Of a stretch of 64,000 bases of DNA, positions 7,202-15,702 are shown one piece after another. The translations under genes and the position numbers were made by a program. The notes beneath the pieces were generated by a model that saw nothing but the letters and a program-made list of their open reading frames with translations, searched no databases and had not been told where the DNA came from. Each line of letters opens with the position of its first letter. Position 1 is the stretch's first letter. Source of the stretch: Nesterenkonia cremea (GTDB taxonomy: Bacteria; Actinomycetota; Actinomycetes; Actinomycetales; Micrococcaceae). The stretch is taken from positions 372,001-436,000 of the forward strand of contig NZ_BMIS01000001.1 in assembly GCF_014642675.1 (NCBI RefSeq). Direction: 5' to 3'.

Positions 7202-8799
7202 GCACAGCCGCCGTCATCACTCTGCTCGCCGTCTTCGTGGTGGTCCTGGGCGTCTCGCTGATCACGCGGCCGCGGAACTCCTCCACTGTGGACTTCTACC
7301 TGGCCGGCCAGCGCGTGGGAGTGGTCACCAACTCCTGGGCCATCTGCGGTGATTACCTTTCGGCGGCCTCCTTCCTGGGGGTGGCCGCCGCCGTCTACGT
7401 CTCCGGGCTGGACGGTGCCTGGTACGCCGTGGGCTTCGCCGCAGGCTTCGTGCCCGTGCTGCTGTTCGTGGCGGCCCCGCTGCGCCGCTTCGGCGAGTTC
7501 TCCCTGGCCGACTTCCTGGGCCGGCGTCTGGAGTCGGACCGGGTGCGGCTGACCTCCGTGGGCGTGGTCCAGGTGGTGATCCTCTGCTACCTGGTCCCGC
7601 AGTCGGTGGGCGGCGGCATCACCTGGGAGCTGCTTGTGGGCCACGGGATCCTGGGCCTGAGCCCCTACGCCACCGGAGTGCTGATCTCCACGGCGGTGAT
7701 CGCTGTGGTCGTGGCCTTCGGCGGGATGCGCGGCACCACGTGGAACCAGGCGGTGCAGTTCCTGCTGCTCTTCGCAGCCCTGCTCTGGCTGGCGGTGATG
7801 GTCACCGCCGACGGCTTCCGCTACGGAGACGAGGTCCCCGTCCACACTGAGGACCCGGTCATGTTCGGCGAGCCCGGAGCCCGCTATGGGCATCTGGGCC
7901 AGGTGGCCCTGGTGATCACTCTGGCCATGGGCACCGCCGGGCTGCCCCATGTGATGAATCGGTACTTCACCTCGCCCACCGGCCGGGCCGCGCGCACCAC
8001 CACGCTCTGGGTGCTGATGCTGATCGGCGCCTTCTACGCCCTGGCCGTGATGATGGGCACCGCCGCCCGGGACGTCATCCCGCGCTCGGTGGCCGACCAC
8101 CCCTGGCTGGAGGAGCTCACTGTGGACGGGGTGCTGCGGGTCCCCGAACACGCCCTGCCGGTGCTCGGGCGGATCTACGGGGAGGAGGCCGGGCTGGGCC
8201 TGGTGGCCGCGGCCGCGCTCATCGCCGCGATGTCCACCGTGGCCGGACTGCTGCTGGCCTCGGCGGCCACCTGGGGCCATGACGTCTACGAACGCCACAT
8301 CAACCCCGGCGCCACCCAGAAGCAGGCGGTGCGCGCCGGACGGCTGACCACGCTGATCGCCGCCGGACTGGCCGCCGCGCTCGCCGTGCTGCTGCGCCCG
8401 GAGACCTTCACTCCGGCCATGCCCTCACTGGTGGCCACGATGGTCACCTGGGCCTTCGCCGTGGCCGGCTCCGCGCTGACCCCGGTGGTGGTGCTCTCCA
8501 TCTGGTGGCACCGCACCACTGCCGCCGGCGCCCTGACCGGGATGCTCGCCGGGGGAGGGGCCGCTGTGGCCATGTTCGTCACCGCCGGCTTCCTGGAGCC
8601 CTCTTCGCTGCGCGATCTGCTGGCCGCCCCCACGCTGGTGGCCGCCCCGCTGGCGGTGCTGGTGACCGTGCTGGTCTCCCGCAGGACCTCCGCCCCGGAG
8701 AGCATCCGCGAGGTCTGGGTGCGCATGCACGGCACGGCGGCCGATCGCCAGGCCGAACGATTGGCGAGGATGATGGTCAGGAGGAAGGGGAAGTCATGA
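7198..8799 (+). CDS. Sodium:solute symporter (SSS family), ActP/MctP-like
   Basis: 533-residue carrier with about 13 hydrophobic segments; relatives import acetate, pyruvate or other monocarboxylates. It shows VDFYLAGQRVGVVTNSWAI near the N-terminus, VVAFGGMRGTTWNQAVQF and AMGTAGLPHVMNRYFTS, which parallel the first symporter of this window. GTG at 7198 overlaps the preceding stop and its own stop overlaps the kinase ATG (ATGA). Cotranscription with a LytS-type kinase is the pattern of nutrient-sensing systems such as BtsS/YpdA, where the sensed compound is often the transported one. The substrate is therefore probably a small carboxylate, by inference. Confidence 0.87.
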   Translation: MSTAAVITLLAVFVVVLGVSLITRPRNSSTVDFYLAGQRVGVVTNSWAICGDYLSAASFLGVAAAVYVSGLDGAWYAVGFAAGFVPVLLFVAAPLRRFGEFSLADFLGRRLESDRVRLTSVGVVQVVILCYLVPQSVGGGITWELLVGHGILGLSPYATGVLISTAVIAVVVAFGGMRGTTWNQAVQFLLLFAALLWLAVMVTADGFRYGDEVPVHTEDPVMFGEPGARYGHLGQVALVITLAMGTAGLPHVMNRYFTSPTGRAARTTTLWVLMLIGAFYALAVMMGTAARDVIPRSVADHPWLEELTVDGVLRVPEHALPVLGRIYGEEAGLGLVAAAALIAAMSTVAGLLLASAATWGHDVYERHINPGATQKQAVRAGRLTTLIAAGLAAALAVLLRPETFTPAMPSLVATMVTWAFAVAGSALTPVVVLSIWWHRTTAAGALTGMLAGGGAAVAMFVTAGFLEPSSLRDLLAAPTLVAAPLAVLVTVLVSRRTSAPESIREVWVRMHGTAADRQAERLARMMVRRKGKS

Positions 8800-10193
8800 C
8801 CACTGGCGGGATCCGCGGAAGCCTGACCCTGGCCGGCGTCGTGGTGCTCATCTGGACGGTGCTGTACCTGATCACCCAGCTGCTGGTGAGCCCGGCACTG
8901 CCGGTGCTGCCCACCCTGGGCATCGGAGTTGCGCTGACTGTGGGCGTGGTGCTGGGCTATCCCTCGGCGCTGCGCGGGCCCCGCGGCGGCCGCTCGGCTC
9001 ATCTGGGCGGGGCCCACCGCAGCGGGGATCGGCGCGATGATCCGGAGCGCAGCGTGCGTGATCTCGCCGCCGCCGGACGCTCGGTCCCGCTGCGTGCCGG
9101 CCTGACGCCCGACGCCGCCCGGCGCACCTGCGAGCTGCTGCGCCCGATGCTCTCCGGGGACGCGGTCACCATCACAGACCGCGAGAACATCCTGGCCTTC
9201 GTGGGCCCCGGCTCCGACCACCACCGCGACGGCGGCGCCCTGCAGACCCGCTCAGCCCGGCGGGCCATGGGCAAGGGCAGGACCGTGGTGGTCAACGATC
9301 CCGCCGGAGTGGGCTGCCGCGAGCCCGGATGCGAGATCCAGTCGGCGGTGATCGCTCCGCTGCGGATCGGCAGCCGGGTGATCGGCTCGCTGGGCGTCTT
9401 CCAGGCTGGAACCCGCATCCCGCCCAAGCGGATGGTGGAGGACATGGCCAATATGCTCTCGCTGCACCTGGAGCTGGCAGAGCTGGACCGGGAGCGCCGG
9501 CTGGCCGCCAGCGCCCGGCTGGACGCGCTGCGGGCCCAGATCAATCCTCACTTCCTGTTCAACATCCTCAACACCATCGCCTCCAAGGCGCGCACCCGTC
9601 CGGAGGAGGCCCGCGAGCTGCTGCTGCGGCTCAGCGAGTTCTTCCGCTACACAGTCCGCCAGGAGGGGCATTTCGCGGAGTTCGCCCAGGAGTACTTCTT
9701 CGTGCGGACCTACCTCTCCCTGGAGCAGGCGCGGTTCGGCGACCGCTTGGAGATCCGCTATGACATCGACCCCCAGGTGCTGACCTCCCGGGTGCCGGTG
9801 CTGGTTCTGCAGCCGCTGGTGGAGAACGCTGTCAAGCACGGGGTGGCGCGGAAGAAGGAAGGCGGCACCGTGCGGCTGCGCGCCCGGCTGGACCCGCTGA
9901 CCCGGATGGTCTCGCTGCGCGTCAGCGACGACGGCGTCGGGATGGATCCGCAGGTGCTGAGCCGACTGATGGGGGAGGGCCAGCCTCCCCAGGAGGCGGA
10001 GAAGACCCGCGACGCCGTGGCCGAAGGTGACGTTGTGCTCGCCGGAGGCGGCGAGGACGGGGCCCACGCCGGCGTCGGGCTGAAGAACATCACCGAACGT
10101 CTGGATGCGCTCTTCGGAGACCGCTATGACCTCAGCATCACCGCACCCAAGGCCGGGGGCACTGTGGTGGATCTGAGCATCCCGCTGCGCTGA
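8796..10193 (+). CDS. LytS-type sensor histidine kinase
   Basis: 465-residue membrane kinase. Two hydrophobic segments fill residues 8-60, a GAF-like domain follows (about 90-225) with CREPGC and SAVIAPLRIGSRVIGSLGVF, then the His_kinase domain with RAQINPHFLFNILNTI (phosphorylated His) and an ATPase domain with QPLVENAVKHGV and DDGVGMD. The frame continues upstream to 8505, but ATG 8796 has AGGAAGGGG before it and overlaps the symporter stop. It should phosphorylate the LytTR regulator encoded 62 bp downstream. The membrane part is much shorter than the classical 5TM-LYT sensor, so sensing may use the GAF-like domain or the symporter. Confidence 0.88.
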   Translation: MTTGGIRGSLTLAGVVVLIWTVLYLITQLLVSPALPVLPTLGIGVALTVGVVLGYPSALRGPRGGRSAHLGGAHRSGDRRDDPERSVRDLAAAGRSVPLRAGLTPDAARRTCELLRPMLSGDAVTITDRENILAFVGPGSDHHRDGGALQTRSARRAMGKGRTVVVNDPAGVGCREPGCEIQSAVIAPLRIGSRVIGSLGVFQAGTRIPPKRMVEDMANMLSLHLELAELDRERRLAASARLDALRAQINPHFLFNILNTIASKARTRPEEARELLLRLSEFFRYTVRQEGHFAEFAQEYFFVRTYLSLEQARFGDRLEIRYDIDPQVLTSRVPVLVLQPLVENAVKHGVARKKEGGTVRLRARLDPLTRMVSLRVSDDGVGMDPQVLSRLMGEGQPPQEAEKTRDAVAEGDVVLAGGGEDGAHAGVGLKNITERLDALFGDRYDLSITAPKAGGTVVDLSIPLR

Positions 10194-10243
10194 ACCGCGG
10201 TGCTGGTGCGGGTCTGCGGCGGGATCCTGTGGCGCGGAGCACA

Positions 10244-10249
10244 TATACT
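10244..10249 (+). promoter_or_regulatory. -10 box TATACT of a leaderless start
   Basis: TATACT ends six bases before the ATG of the LytTR regulator, so this gene can be transcribed separately from the kinase as a leaderless mRNA. It also fixes the start at 10256 against a GTG at 10229. Confidence 0.6.
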
Positions 10250-10255
10250 GGCCGC

Positions 10256-11158
10256 ATGCAGCCCCGTGCCCTCATCGTCGACGACGAAGCCCCCGCTCGG
10301 GAGGAGCTGCGCTTTCTGATCGAGGAGCTCGGTGAGCTCGACGGGGCCGGACCGGTGCAGGTGGTCGGCGAGGCCACCAACGGGGAGGAGGCGCTGCTGC
10401 TGCTGAAGTCCCTGGACTATGACCTGGTCTTCCTGGACATACGGATGCCGGGGCTGACCGGGCTGGATGTGGCCCGCGAGCTGCGCGACCAGGCCCGCCG
10501 CCCGCAGATCATCTTCACCACCGCATATCCGGACCATGCGGTGGACGCCTTCGATCTGGCCGCCACGGACTATCTGGTCAAACCCTTCGACGCCGAACGC
10601 TTCCGCCGCGCAGTGGAGCGCGCCCTGGCGGTCGGGGGAGAGCGGGGCTCCGAGCGCGGTGGTCTCGAGCGCGGCGCTGCCGAAGGGGAGGTTGAGCAGG
10701 GTGCCGCGGGCAGCGTTGCAGGTGCGGCTGGAGTCGGTGCCGCGGAGGCGGCGTCGCCGGCTCAGGGTCAGCCGGCCCAGAGCCAGCAGAGTCAGGCGCC
10801 GCAGCCTCAGCAGCCCCCGCGGCTGGTGCGGATCCCGGTGCAGAAGGACGGCCGCACTGTGCTGGTCCAGGGGGACTCGATCGTCTATGCCGCGGCCTCC
10901 CGCGGGTACTCCTCTCTGAAGCTGGCCGACGAGCGGGTGTTGGTCTCCTTCTCGCTCAATGAGCTCGAACGGCGGCTCCAAGGCCACTTCTGCCGGGTGC
11001 ACCGCTCCTACCTGGTGAATCTGCGCTACGTGCGGGAGCTGGTTCCGGACTTCCGCGGCACGCTGGTGCTGGTGATGAATGATCGTCAGCGCAGCCGTGT
11101 GGAGGTTTCCCGGCGCCACGCCCGCGAGCTGCGGCGGCGACTGGGACTGCGTGAATGA
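10256..11158 (+). CDS. LytTR-family response regulator
   Basis: 300-residue regulator. The receiver domain (about 4-125) has the acidic pair DDE at 9-11, phospho-acceptor D61 in FLDIRMPG, and the lysine in YLVKPFD. The LytTR DNA-binding domain occupies the last 100 residues, with YAAASRGYSSLKLADERVLV and the FCRVHRSYLVNLRYV core. Between them is an unusual linker of about 60 residues rich in Gly, Ala, Gln and Glu. It pairs with the LytS kinase just upstream and probably activates one or both symporter operons, as LytTR regulators do in BtsSR-like systems. LytTR sites are too degenerate for me to call by eye. Confidence 0.9.
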   Translation: MQPRALIVDDEAPAREELRFLIEELGELDGAGPVQVVGEATNGEEALLLLKSLDYDLVFLDIRMPGLTGLDVARELRDQARRPQIIFTTAYPDHAVDAFDLAATDYLVKPFDAERFRRAVERALAVGGERGSERGGLERGAAEGEVEQGAAGSVAGAAGVGAAEAASPAQGQPAQSQQSQAPQPQQPPRLVRIPVQKDGRTVLVQGDSIVYAAASRGYSSLKLADERVLVSFSLNELERRLQGHFCRVHRSYLVNLRYVRELVPDFRGTLVLVMNDRQRSRVEVSRRHARELRRRLGLRE

Positions 11159-11271
11159 TCTCACCCTGGCACTGCGCCGATGTGGGGAATGAGCGCGGGG
11201 GTGTGCCGGTTCGAAAGGAGCGGAGGCATCCTCTCCGATGCCCTGATCAGAACATCCGAGGAAAGGTCGCT

Positions 11272-12099
11272 ATGACTGCAGTACCTGAGATCACCCTCAA
11301 CGACGGCACTGTCATCCCGCAACTGGGCTTCGGGGTCTGGCAGGTCCCGGCCGATGAGGCCCAGGCCGTCGTGGCCGAGGCTCTGAAGGTCGGTTACCGC
11401 CACATCGACACGGCTGCCGTCTATGAGAACGAGGAGGGCGTGGGCCGCGCGATCGCCGAGTCCGGCATCCCGCGTGAGGAGCTCTACATCACCACCAAGC
11501 TGTGGGTGAGCGACTTCAAGGCCGGCCGCTCCAAGGAGGCGCTGCGCACCTCTCTGGAGAAGCTGGGACTGGACTATGTGGACCTCTACCTCATCCACTG
11601 GCCCTCGCCGGAGGACGAGAAGTACCTGGAGGCGTGGAAGGCCCTGGAGGAGCTGCAGGATGAGGGCCTGACACGCAGCATCGGCGTCTCCAACTTCCTG
11701 CCCCACCACCTGGACCGGGTGGCCGAGGAGGGCTCCAAGACTCCGGCCGTCAACCAGATCGAGATCCACCCGGCGCTGCAGCAGCGCGAGACTGAGGCGG
11801 CCAACCAGAAGGCCGGCATCAAGACCGAGGCCTGGAGCCCGCTGGCCCAGGGTGCAGTCTTCGGTGAGGAGGCCATCGTCGAGGCGGCAGAGGCCCACGG
11901 CGTCTCCCCGGCCCAGGTCATCATCCGCTGGCACCTGCAGCAGGGCCGCATCCTGTTCCCCAAGTCGGTGACCCCGGAGCGCATCGCCTCGAACTTCGAC
12001 GTCTTCGGCTTCGAGCTCTCCGAGGCGGAGATGGATGCCATCACCGCTCTGGAGCGCGACGAACGCACCGGTATGCACCCGGACAGCTTCAACCCGTGA
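11272..12099 (+). CDS. Aldo/keto reductase
   Basis: NADPH-dependent carbonyl reductase of 275 residues, cytosolic. The TIM-barrel family pattern is complete: LNDGTVIPQLGFGVWQ at the start, catalytic Asp and Tyr in HIDTAAVYENEEGVG, Lys in TTKLW, His in LIHWPSP, then SIGVSNF and the phosphate-binding IRWHLQQG and PKSVTPERIASN. Typical of the 2,5-diketo-gluconate reductase-like branch. The frame runs upstream to 11155, but the ATG at 11272 starts the conserved N-terminus and is preceded by GAGGAAAGG. Ends at a strong terminator shared with the convergent BCCT gene. The true substrate cannot be read from sequence. Confidence 0.9.
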   Translation: MTAVPEITLNDGTVIPQLGFGVWQVPADEAQAVVAEALKVGYRHIDTAAVYENEEGVGRAIAESGIPREELYITTKLWVSDFKAGRSKEALRTSLEKLGLDYVDLYLIHWPSPEDEKYLEAWKALEELQDEGLTRSIGVSNFLPHHLDRVAEEGSKTPAVNQIEIHPALQQRETEAANQKAGIKTEAWSPLAQGAVFGEEAIVEAAEAHGVSPAQVIIRWHLQQGRILFPKSVTPERIASNFDVFGFELSEAEMDAITALERDERTGMHPDSFNP

Positions 12100-12110
12100 G
12101 GCGGACCAGA

Positions 12111-12165
12111 GACAGAGAAGAGCCCCCGGCCCGGTCATCGACCGGGCCGGGGGCTCTTCTCTGTC
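12111..12165. terminator. Bidirectional terminator, perfect 25-bp stem
   Basis: The arm 12111-12135 is perfectly complementary to 12141-12165, with a five-base loop (CATCG). The GC-rich core CCCCCGGCCCGG is flanked by AGAAGAG and CTCTTCT, giving U-containing tails in both directions. It lies between the convergent aldo/keto reductase and BCCT genes. Confidence 0.9.
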
Positions 12166-12179
12166 AGCCCAGCTGAGGA

Positions 12180-14255
12180 CTATTTCTCAGCGTCCTCCTG
12201 CGTGTCCTCCACGGTGGGGAGGGTGCCGGTGGCGACAGTCTCTTCGAAGAACTGCTCCGTCTCCTGCTCCCAGCCCACAGCGGACTCGGCGAACTCAGGG
12301 GTGTCGAAGACCTCTTCTGCCACAGGATCCTGCAGCGAGGCCTCCTCCTCCCAGTCGAGGGTGCCGGTGTGCGGATCGACCACGGTGGCGTAGGCAGGCA
12401 CATCGTGCACGGCCAGGATGACATCCTCGGAGTCGTAGTACTGCGGCTCCTGGCTGCTCTGGCGCCGGTCGGAGGAGAGCCCGGCCAGCGTGGCGGAGGC
12501 CGAGCCCAGTCCGCTGCCGGCTCCGCGCAGACCATCGGTGCGAGCCGACCTCGCCCGGTTGGCGAGGATCTCGCGCAGACTCTTCTCCACCTCTTCCTCC
12601 CTGTCGGAGGAGGCGGCCTCCTGCGCGGCGGAGACCAGGGCAGACTTGGTGGCTTCCTGGCGGACGCGCACATAGCGCGGCATATTGATCGACTCGTACC
12701 GCAGGATCCGTATCAGTGCGATCATCGCCAGGACGTAGACGAGCGAGAGCGGAGCCGCTGCTGAGATGGAGCTGACCTGCAGCACCGTCAGCGCGGCCTC
12801 GCCGCCCGCGATCAGCAGGATCAGCGCGGCAGCGCCCATCAGCAGCGCCCAGAACAGGCGGGTGATCCGGGGCGTCTCGGTGGCGCCACCCTGGGCGAGC
12901 ACATCGACCACCAGCGAGCCGGAGTCTGAGGACGTCACGAAGAACAGCACCACGATGATCATCGCCAGCACGGCCAGGGCGCCGGCGACCGCGCCAAGCG
13001 GAAGCTGCTCGAGCATGAGGAACAGCGAGGTGTCGGTGTCGACGACGCCGTCGGCGTCGGTCATCACTTCGTCCTGCAGCTGGTACCAGATGCCGCTGGA
13101 GCCGAAGATGGTGAACCAGAGCATACCGATGATCGTCGGTGCCAGCAGCACGCCGAAGACGAATTCGCGGACCGTGCGGCCGCGGGAGATGCGTGCGATG
13201 AACATGCCCACGAACGGAGCCCAGCTCATCCACCAGCCCCAGTAGTAGATGGTCCAGCCCAGGGTCCAGCCGTCCTCGGTGCCGGCGCCGGCGTTGAGCA
13301 TGAACTCCGGCAGCACCGTCAGGTAGGAGCCGGAGTTGCCCACGAAGGACTGCAGCAGGAAGACGGTGGGGCCGAAGGCCAGCACGACCAGCGCCAGGAC
13401 CGCCGCGGCGATCATATTGGCGTTGGACAGGATCTTCATTCCCTTGTGGATGCCGATCACCACGGAGATGGCGGTCAGCGCGGTGATGCCGCCCACCAGG
13501 GCGACCAGCAGCGTGTTGGACGGGTCGAACCAGTCGAGGTAGCCCAGGCCGGCCTGAACCTGGATGACACCGGTGCCCAGTGAGGTCGCCACGCCGAAGA
13601 CGGTGCCCACGATGGCGACGACGTCGATCGCGTGGCCCACCCAGGACTCGATGAGCTTGCGGCCGAAGACCGGCTCCAGCAGCCACCGGATGGACAGCGG
13701 ACGGCCGCGGCGGAAGGTCATATAGGCCAGGCCCAGGCCCACCACCACGTAGATGGCCCAGGCGTGCAGACCCCAGTGGTACATGGTCTGGCCCACGGCC
13801 TCACGGGCTGCGGCGGCGGAGCCGTCCTCCAGCCCGCCGATCTCTGGTTGGGCGAGCATGTGATTCAGCGGCTCAGCCACGCCCCAGAAGACCAGACCGA
13901 TGCCCATGCCTGCAGAGAAGAGCATGGCGAACCAGGAGCCCATGGAGAACTCCGGCTTCTCGTCATCCCGGCCGAGCCGGATGTTGCCGGCTTTGGAGAG
14001 GCCGGCCCACAGGGCGAAGATGACGAAAGAGGTGACCAGGAGGACATACCACCAGCCGATGTACTCACCGATGTCGTCGCGCAGGGCCTCGAAGGCTGTG
14101 CCGGCTTCCTCGCCGTTCTCACGGCTGTACCAGATCGCGAACACCAGCGCTGCGGTGATCACGATGACCGAGGGGATGAAGACGGGTTTGGACAACCGCC
14201 TCCACGCTTCAGTGAGGGACCAGTCCCTCAACTTTGCGTCGGGTTGCGAAGCCAT
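12180..14255 (-). CDS. BCCT-family betaine/choline/carnitine transporter with long acidic C-terminal tail
   Basis: Na+-coupled uptake of glycine betaine or a related osmolyte. The 691-residue protein has twelve hydrophobic segments and the family signature (GWTIYYWGWWMSWAPFVGMF, about residue 335), plus MGIGLVFWGVAEPLNH earlier. The ATG at 14255 has GAGGAGG eight bases upstream. The C-terminal tail of about 150 residues is hydrophilic and strongly acidic, longer than usual; in BetP the C-terminal domain senses osmotic stress, so this tail may be regulatory (inference). Single-gene unit ending at the shared hairpin. The substrate within the BCCT range is not decided. Confidence 0.92.
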   Translation of the reverse strand: MASQPDAKLRDWSLTEAWRRLSKPVFIPSVIVITAALVFAIWYSRENGEEAGTAFEALRDDIGEYIGWWYVLLVTSFVIFALWAGLSKAGNIRLGRDDEKPEFSMGSWFAMLFSAGMGIGLVFWGVAEPLNHMLAQPEIGGLEDGSAAAAREAVGQTMYHWGLHAWAIYVVVGLGLAYMTFRRGRPLSIRWLLEPVFGRKLIESWVGHAIDVVAIVGTVFGVATSLGTGVIQVQAGLGYLDWFDPSNTLLVALVGGITALTAISVVIGIHKGMKILSNANMIAAAVLALVVLAFGPTVFLLQSFVGNSGSYLTVLPEFMLNAGAGTEDGWTLGWTIYYWGWWMSWAPFVGMFIARISRGRTVREFVFGVLLAPTIIGMLWFTIFGSSGIWYQLQDEVMTDADGVVDTDTSLFLMLEQLPLGAVAGALAVLAMIIVVLFFVTSSDSGSLVVDVLAQGGATETPRITRLFWALLMGAAALILLIAGGEAALTVLQVSSISAAAPLSLVYVLAMIALIRILRYESINMPRYVRVRQEATKSALVSAAQEAASSDREEEVEKSLREILANRARSARTDGLRGAGSGLGSASATLAGLSSDRRQSSQEPQYYDSEDVILAVHDVPAYATVVDPHTGTLDWEEEASLQDPVAEEVFDTPEFAESAVGWEQETEQFFEETVATGTLPTVEDTQEDAEK

Positions 14256-14425
14256 GAAAGTTCCTCCTCGTCGAATACCAAAAGTCCGTGTTCCATAGGC
14301 AACCATACAGAGGTGCCAGTACCACGGAGGATTTTCAGCCTGGCCGTATTACACCTTCATAACGTGTTCCACAATCTGCGGTGACTGGGTTGGCAGTCCC
14401 CAGGGGGATGGTTACGGTGGTGGGC

Positions 14426-15700
14426 ATGCCCAATGGCCTGAGTATGTCTGCTGCCCAGAGGAAGGAAGCGTGCAGGAGCGGAATCGCCGCAGCTGCCGCT
14501 GCCGGCTTCGTCCTCCTCAGTACCTCCGGAGCCCAGGCCGCCGCATCCGACTACCCGACGCCGGGCCAGCCCGTGGCTCCTGGGGAGAGTACAGAGGATC
14601 TCGATCCCGCCGCCACCACGGCTGAGAAGGATGAGGACGATCTCCGCGCAGCCACGATGAACGCGGAACTTACCGGTGCCTCCACCGAAGAGGTCCTCGC
14701 CGACCTGCGCGACGGTCTGCCGGAGGCCCGCACTCTGGCCGAGACGGTTCAGATCAACGCCCCCGACGTATTGGTGCTGACCGGAGTCAGCAGCGACGAG
14801 TACGGGGAGATCGCAGAGACGCTCAACGAGGAGTATCTGGCGGTCAGTCAGAACGGCCAGGAGCCGCTGGACTACCCTCACGTGTTCACCGCGGAGACCA
14901 ACTCAGGCTTGGACTCCGGCGCCGACCTCGACGACGACGGCGTCATCGGCGGCCCCGGTGATGCCATCGGCTACGGCGAGTACCCGGGCCACTACGGCAC
15001 GGTCATCTTCTCCAAGCATCCGATCGAAGAGGATCAGGTGCGCACCTTCCAGGAGTTCCTCTGGGATGACATGCCGGAGAACTCCATGGAGGAGGACGAC
15101 TTCTCCGAGTTGGAGCGCTCCATCCTACGCCTGAGCACCGGCACCCTGTGGGATGTCCCCATCCGCGTCGACGGCGAGAATATTCACCTGGTGGCCAGCT
15201 CCGTGGCCCTGCCGGAGGACTCGCAGGATGTGGACCCCGCCCGCGGCAGCGACGAGCGTCGGATGGTGGAAGACTTCATCAGCGGTGACGGTTGGTACCT
15301 CTACGACGATGAGGGCCAGGAAGGCCCGCTGATCCCGGGCAACCGCTTCGTGCTGCTGGGCCAGCCGATGAGCCCTCACGGCCTCGAGGATGAGGCAGAC
15401 GGCCTGGACTCGCTGCTGAGCTCCTATGTTCTGCAGGACACGGAGCCGACTGCGGTCACCGATCAGCCGGTCGATGAGCGGGTCGGCGCCGAGCACGGAA
15501 CCGACGAGAGTGCCACCCGGGCTGTGCCCTCCGGAACGGATGTCCGGGCCTCCTACGCGTTGCCCGGCGCCATGCTGGACGTGAACGGATCCGGCGTCTT
15601 CTGGCCCGGGGAGGGTGAGTACGGCTACGAGCTGGTGGATCCTGAGAGCCCGGATGCGCCGGAGGATCGTCTGGTCTGGCTCGACGTCGGTACTCTGTGA
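14426..15700 (+). CDS. Secreted endonuclease/exonuclease/phosphatase-fold protein lacking catalytic residues
   Basis: 424-residue exported protein with an N-terminal signal peptide (GIAAAAAAGFVLLSTSGAQA, likely cut after AQA). Its body follows the actinobacterial secreted EEP family step by step: ATMNAEL, a segment ending INAPDVLVL, YLAVSQNG, the calcium-loop-like DLDDDGVIGGPGDAIGYGEYPGHYG, RTFQEFLWDDMP and RLVWLDV at the end. The catalytic positions are replaced: family NEFDY is TGVSS, SHPTPP is SSVALP, GDQNADP is GQPMSP, and the final SSDHR is APEDR. It is probably non-enzymatic, with a binding or structural role. Several ATG/GTG starts are possible (14381, 14408, 14426). Confidence 0.7.
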   Translation: MPNGLSMSAAQRKEACRSGIAAAAAAGFVLLSTSGAQAAASDYPTPGQPVAPGESTEDLDPAATTAEKDEDDLRAATMNAELTGASTEEVLADLRDGLPEARTLAETVQINAPDVLVLTGVSSDEYGEIAETLNEEYLAVSQNGQEPLDYPHVFTAETNSGLDSGADLDDDGVIGGPGDAIGYGEYPGHYGTVIFSKHPIEEDQVRTFQEFLWDDMPENSMEEDDFSELERSILRLSTGTLWDVPIRVDGENIHLVASSVALPEDSQDVDPARGSDERRMVEDFISGDGWYLYDDEGQEGPLIPGNRFVLLGQPMSPHGLEDEADGLDSLLSSYVLQDTEPTAVTDQPVDERVGAEHGTDESATRAVPSGTDVRASYALPGAMLDVNGSGVFWPGEGEYGYELVDPESPDAPEDRLVWLDVGTL

Positions 15701-15702
15701 GC

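Noticed and set aside
8505..8795. Longer N-terminus for the LytS kinase
   Set aside because: The extra residues are antisense-like Arg/Gly/Ala sequence inside the symporter gene; ATG 8796 has a ribosome-binding site and overlaps the symporter stop.
14426..15700. Reading the secreted EEP-fold protein as an active nuclease or phosphatase
   Set aside because: Catalytic Glu, His, Asp and Asn positions are all substituted, unlike exonuclease III at 23387, which keeps them.
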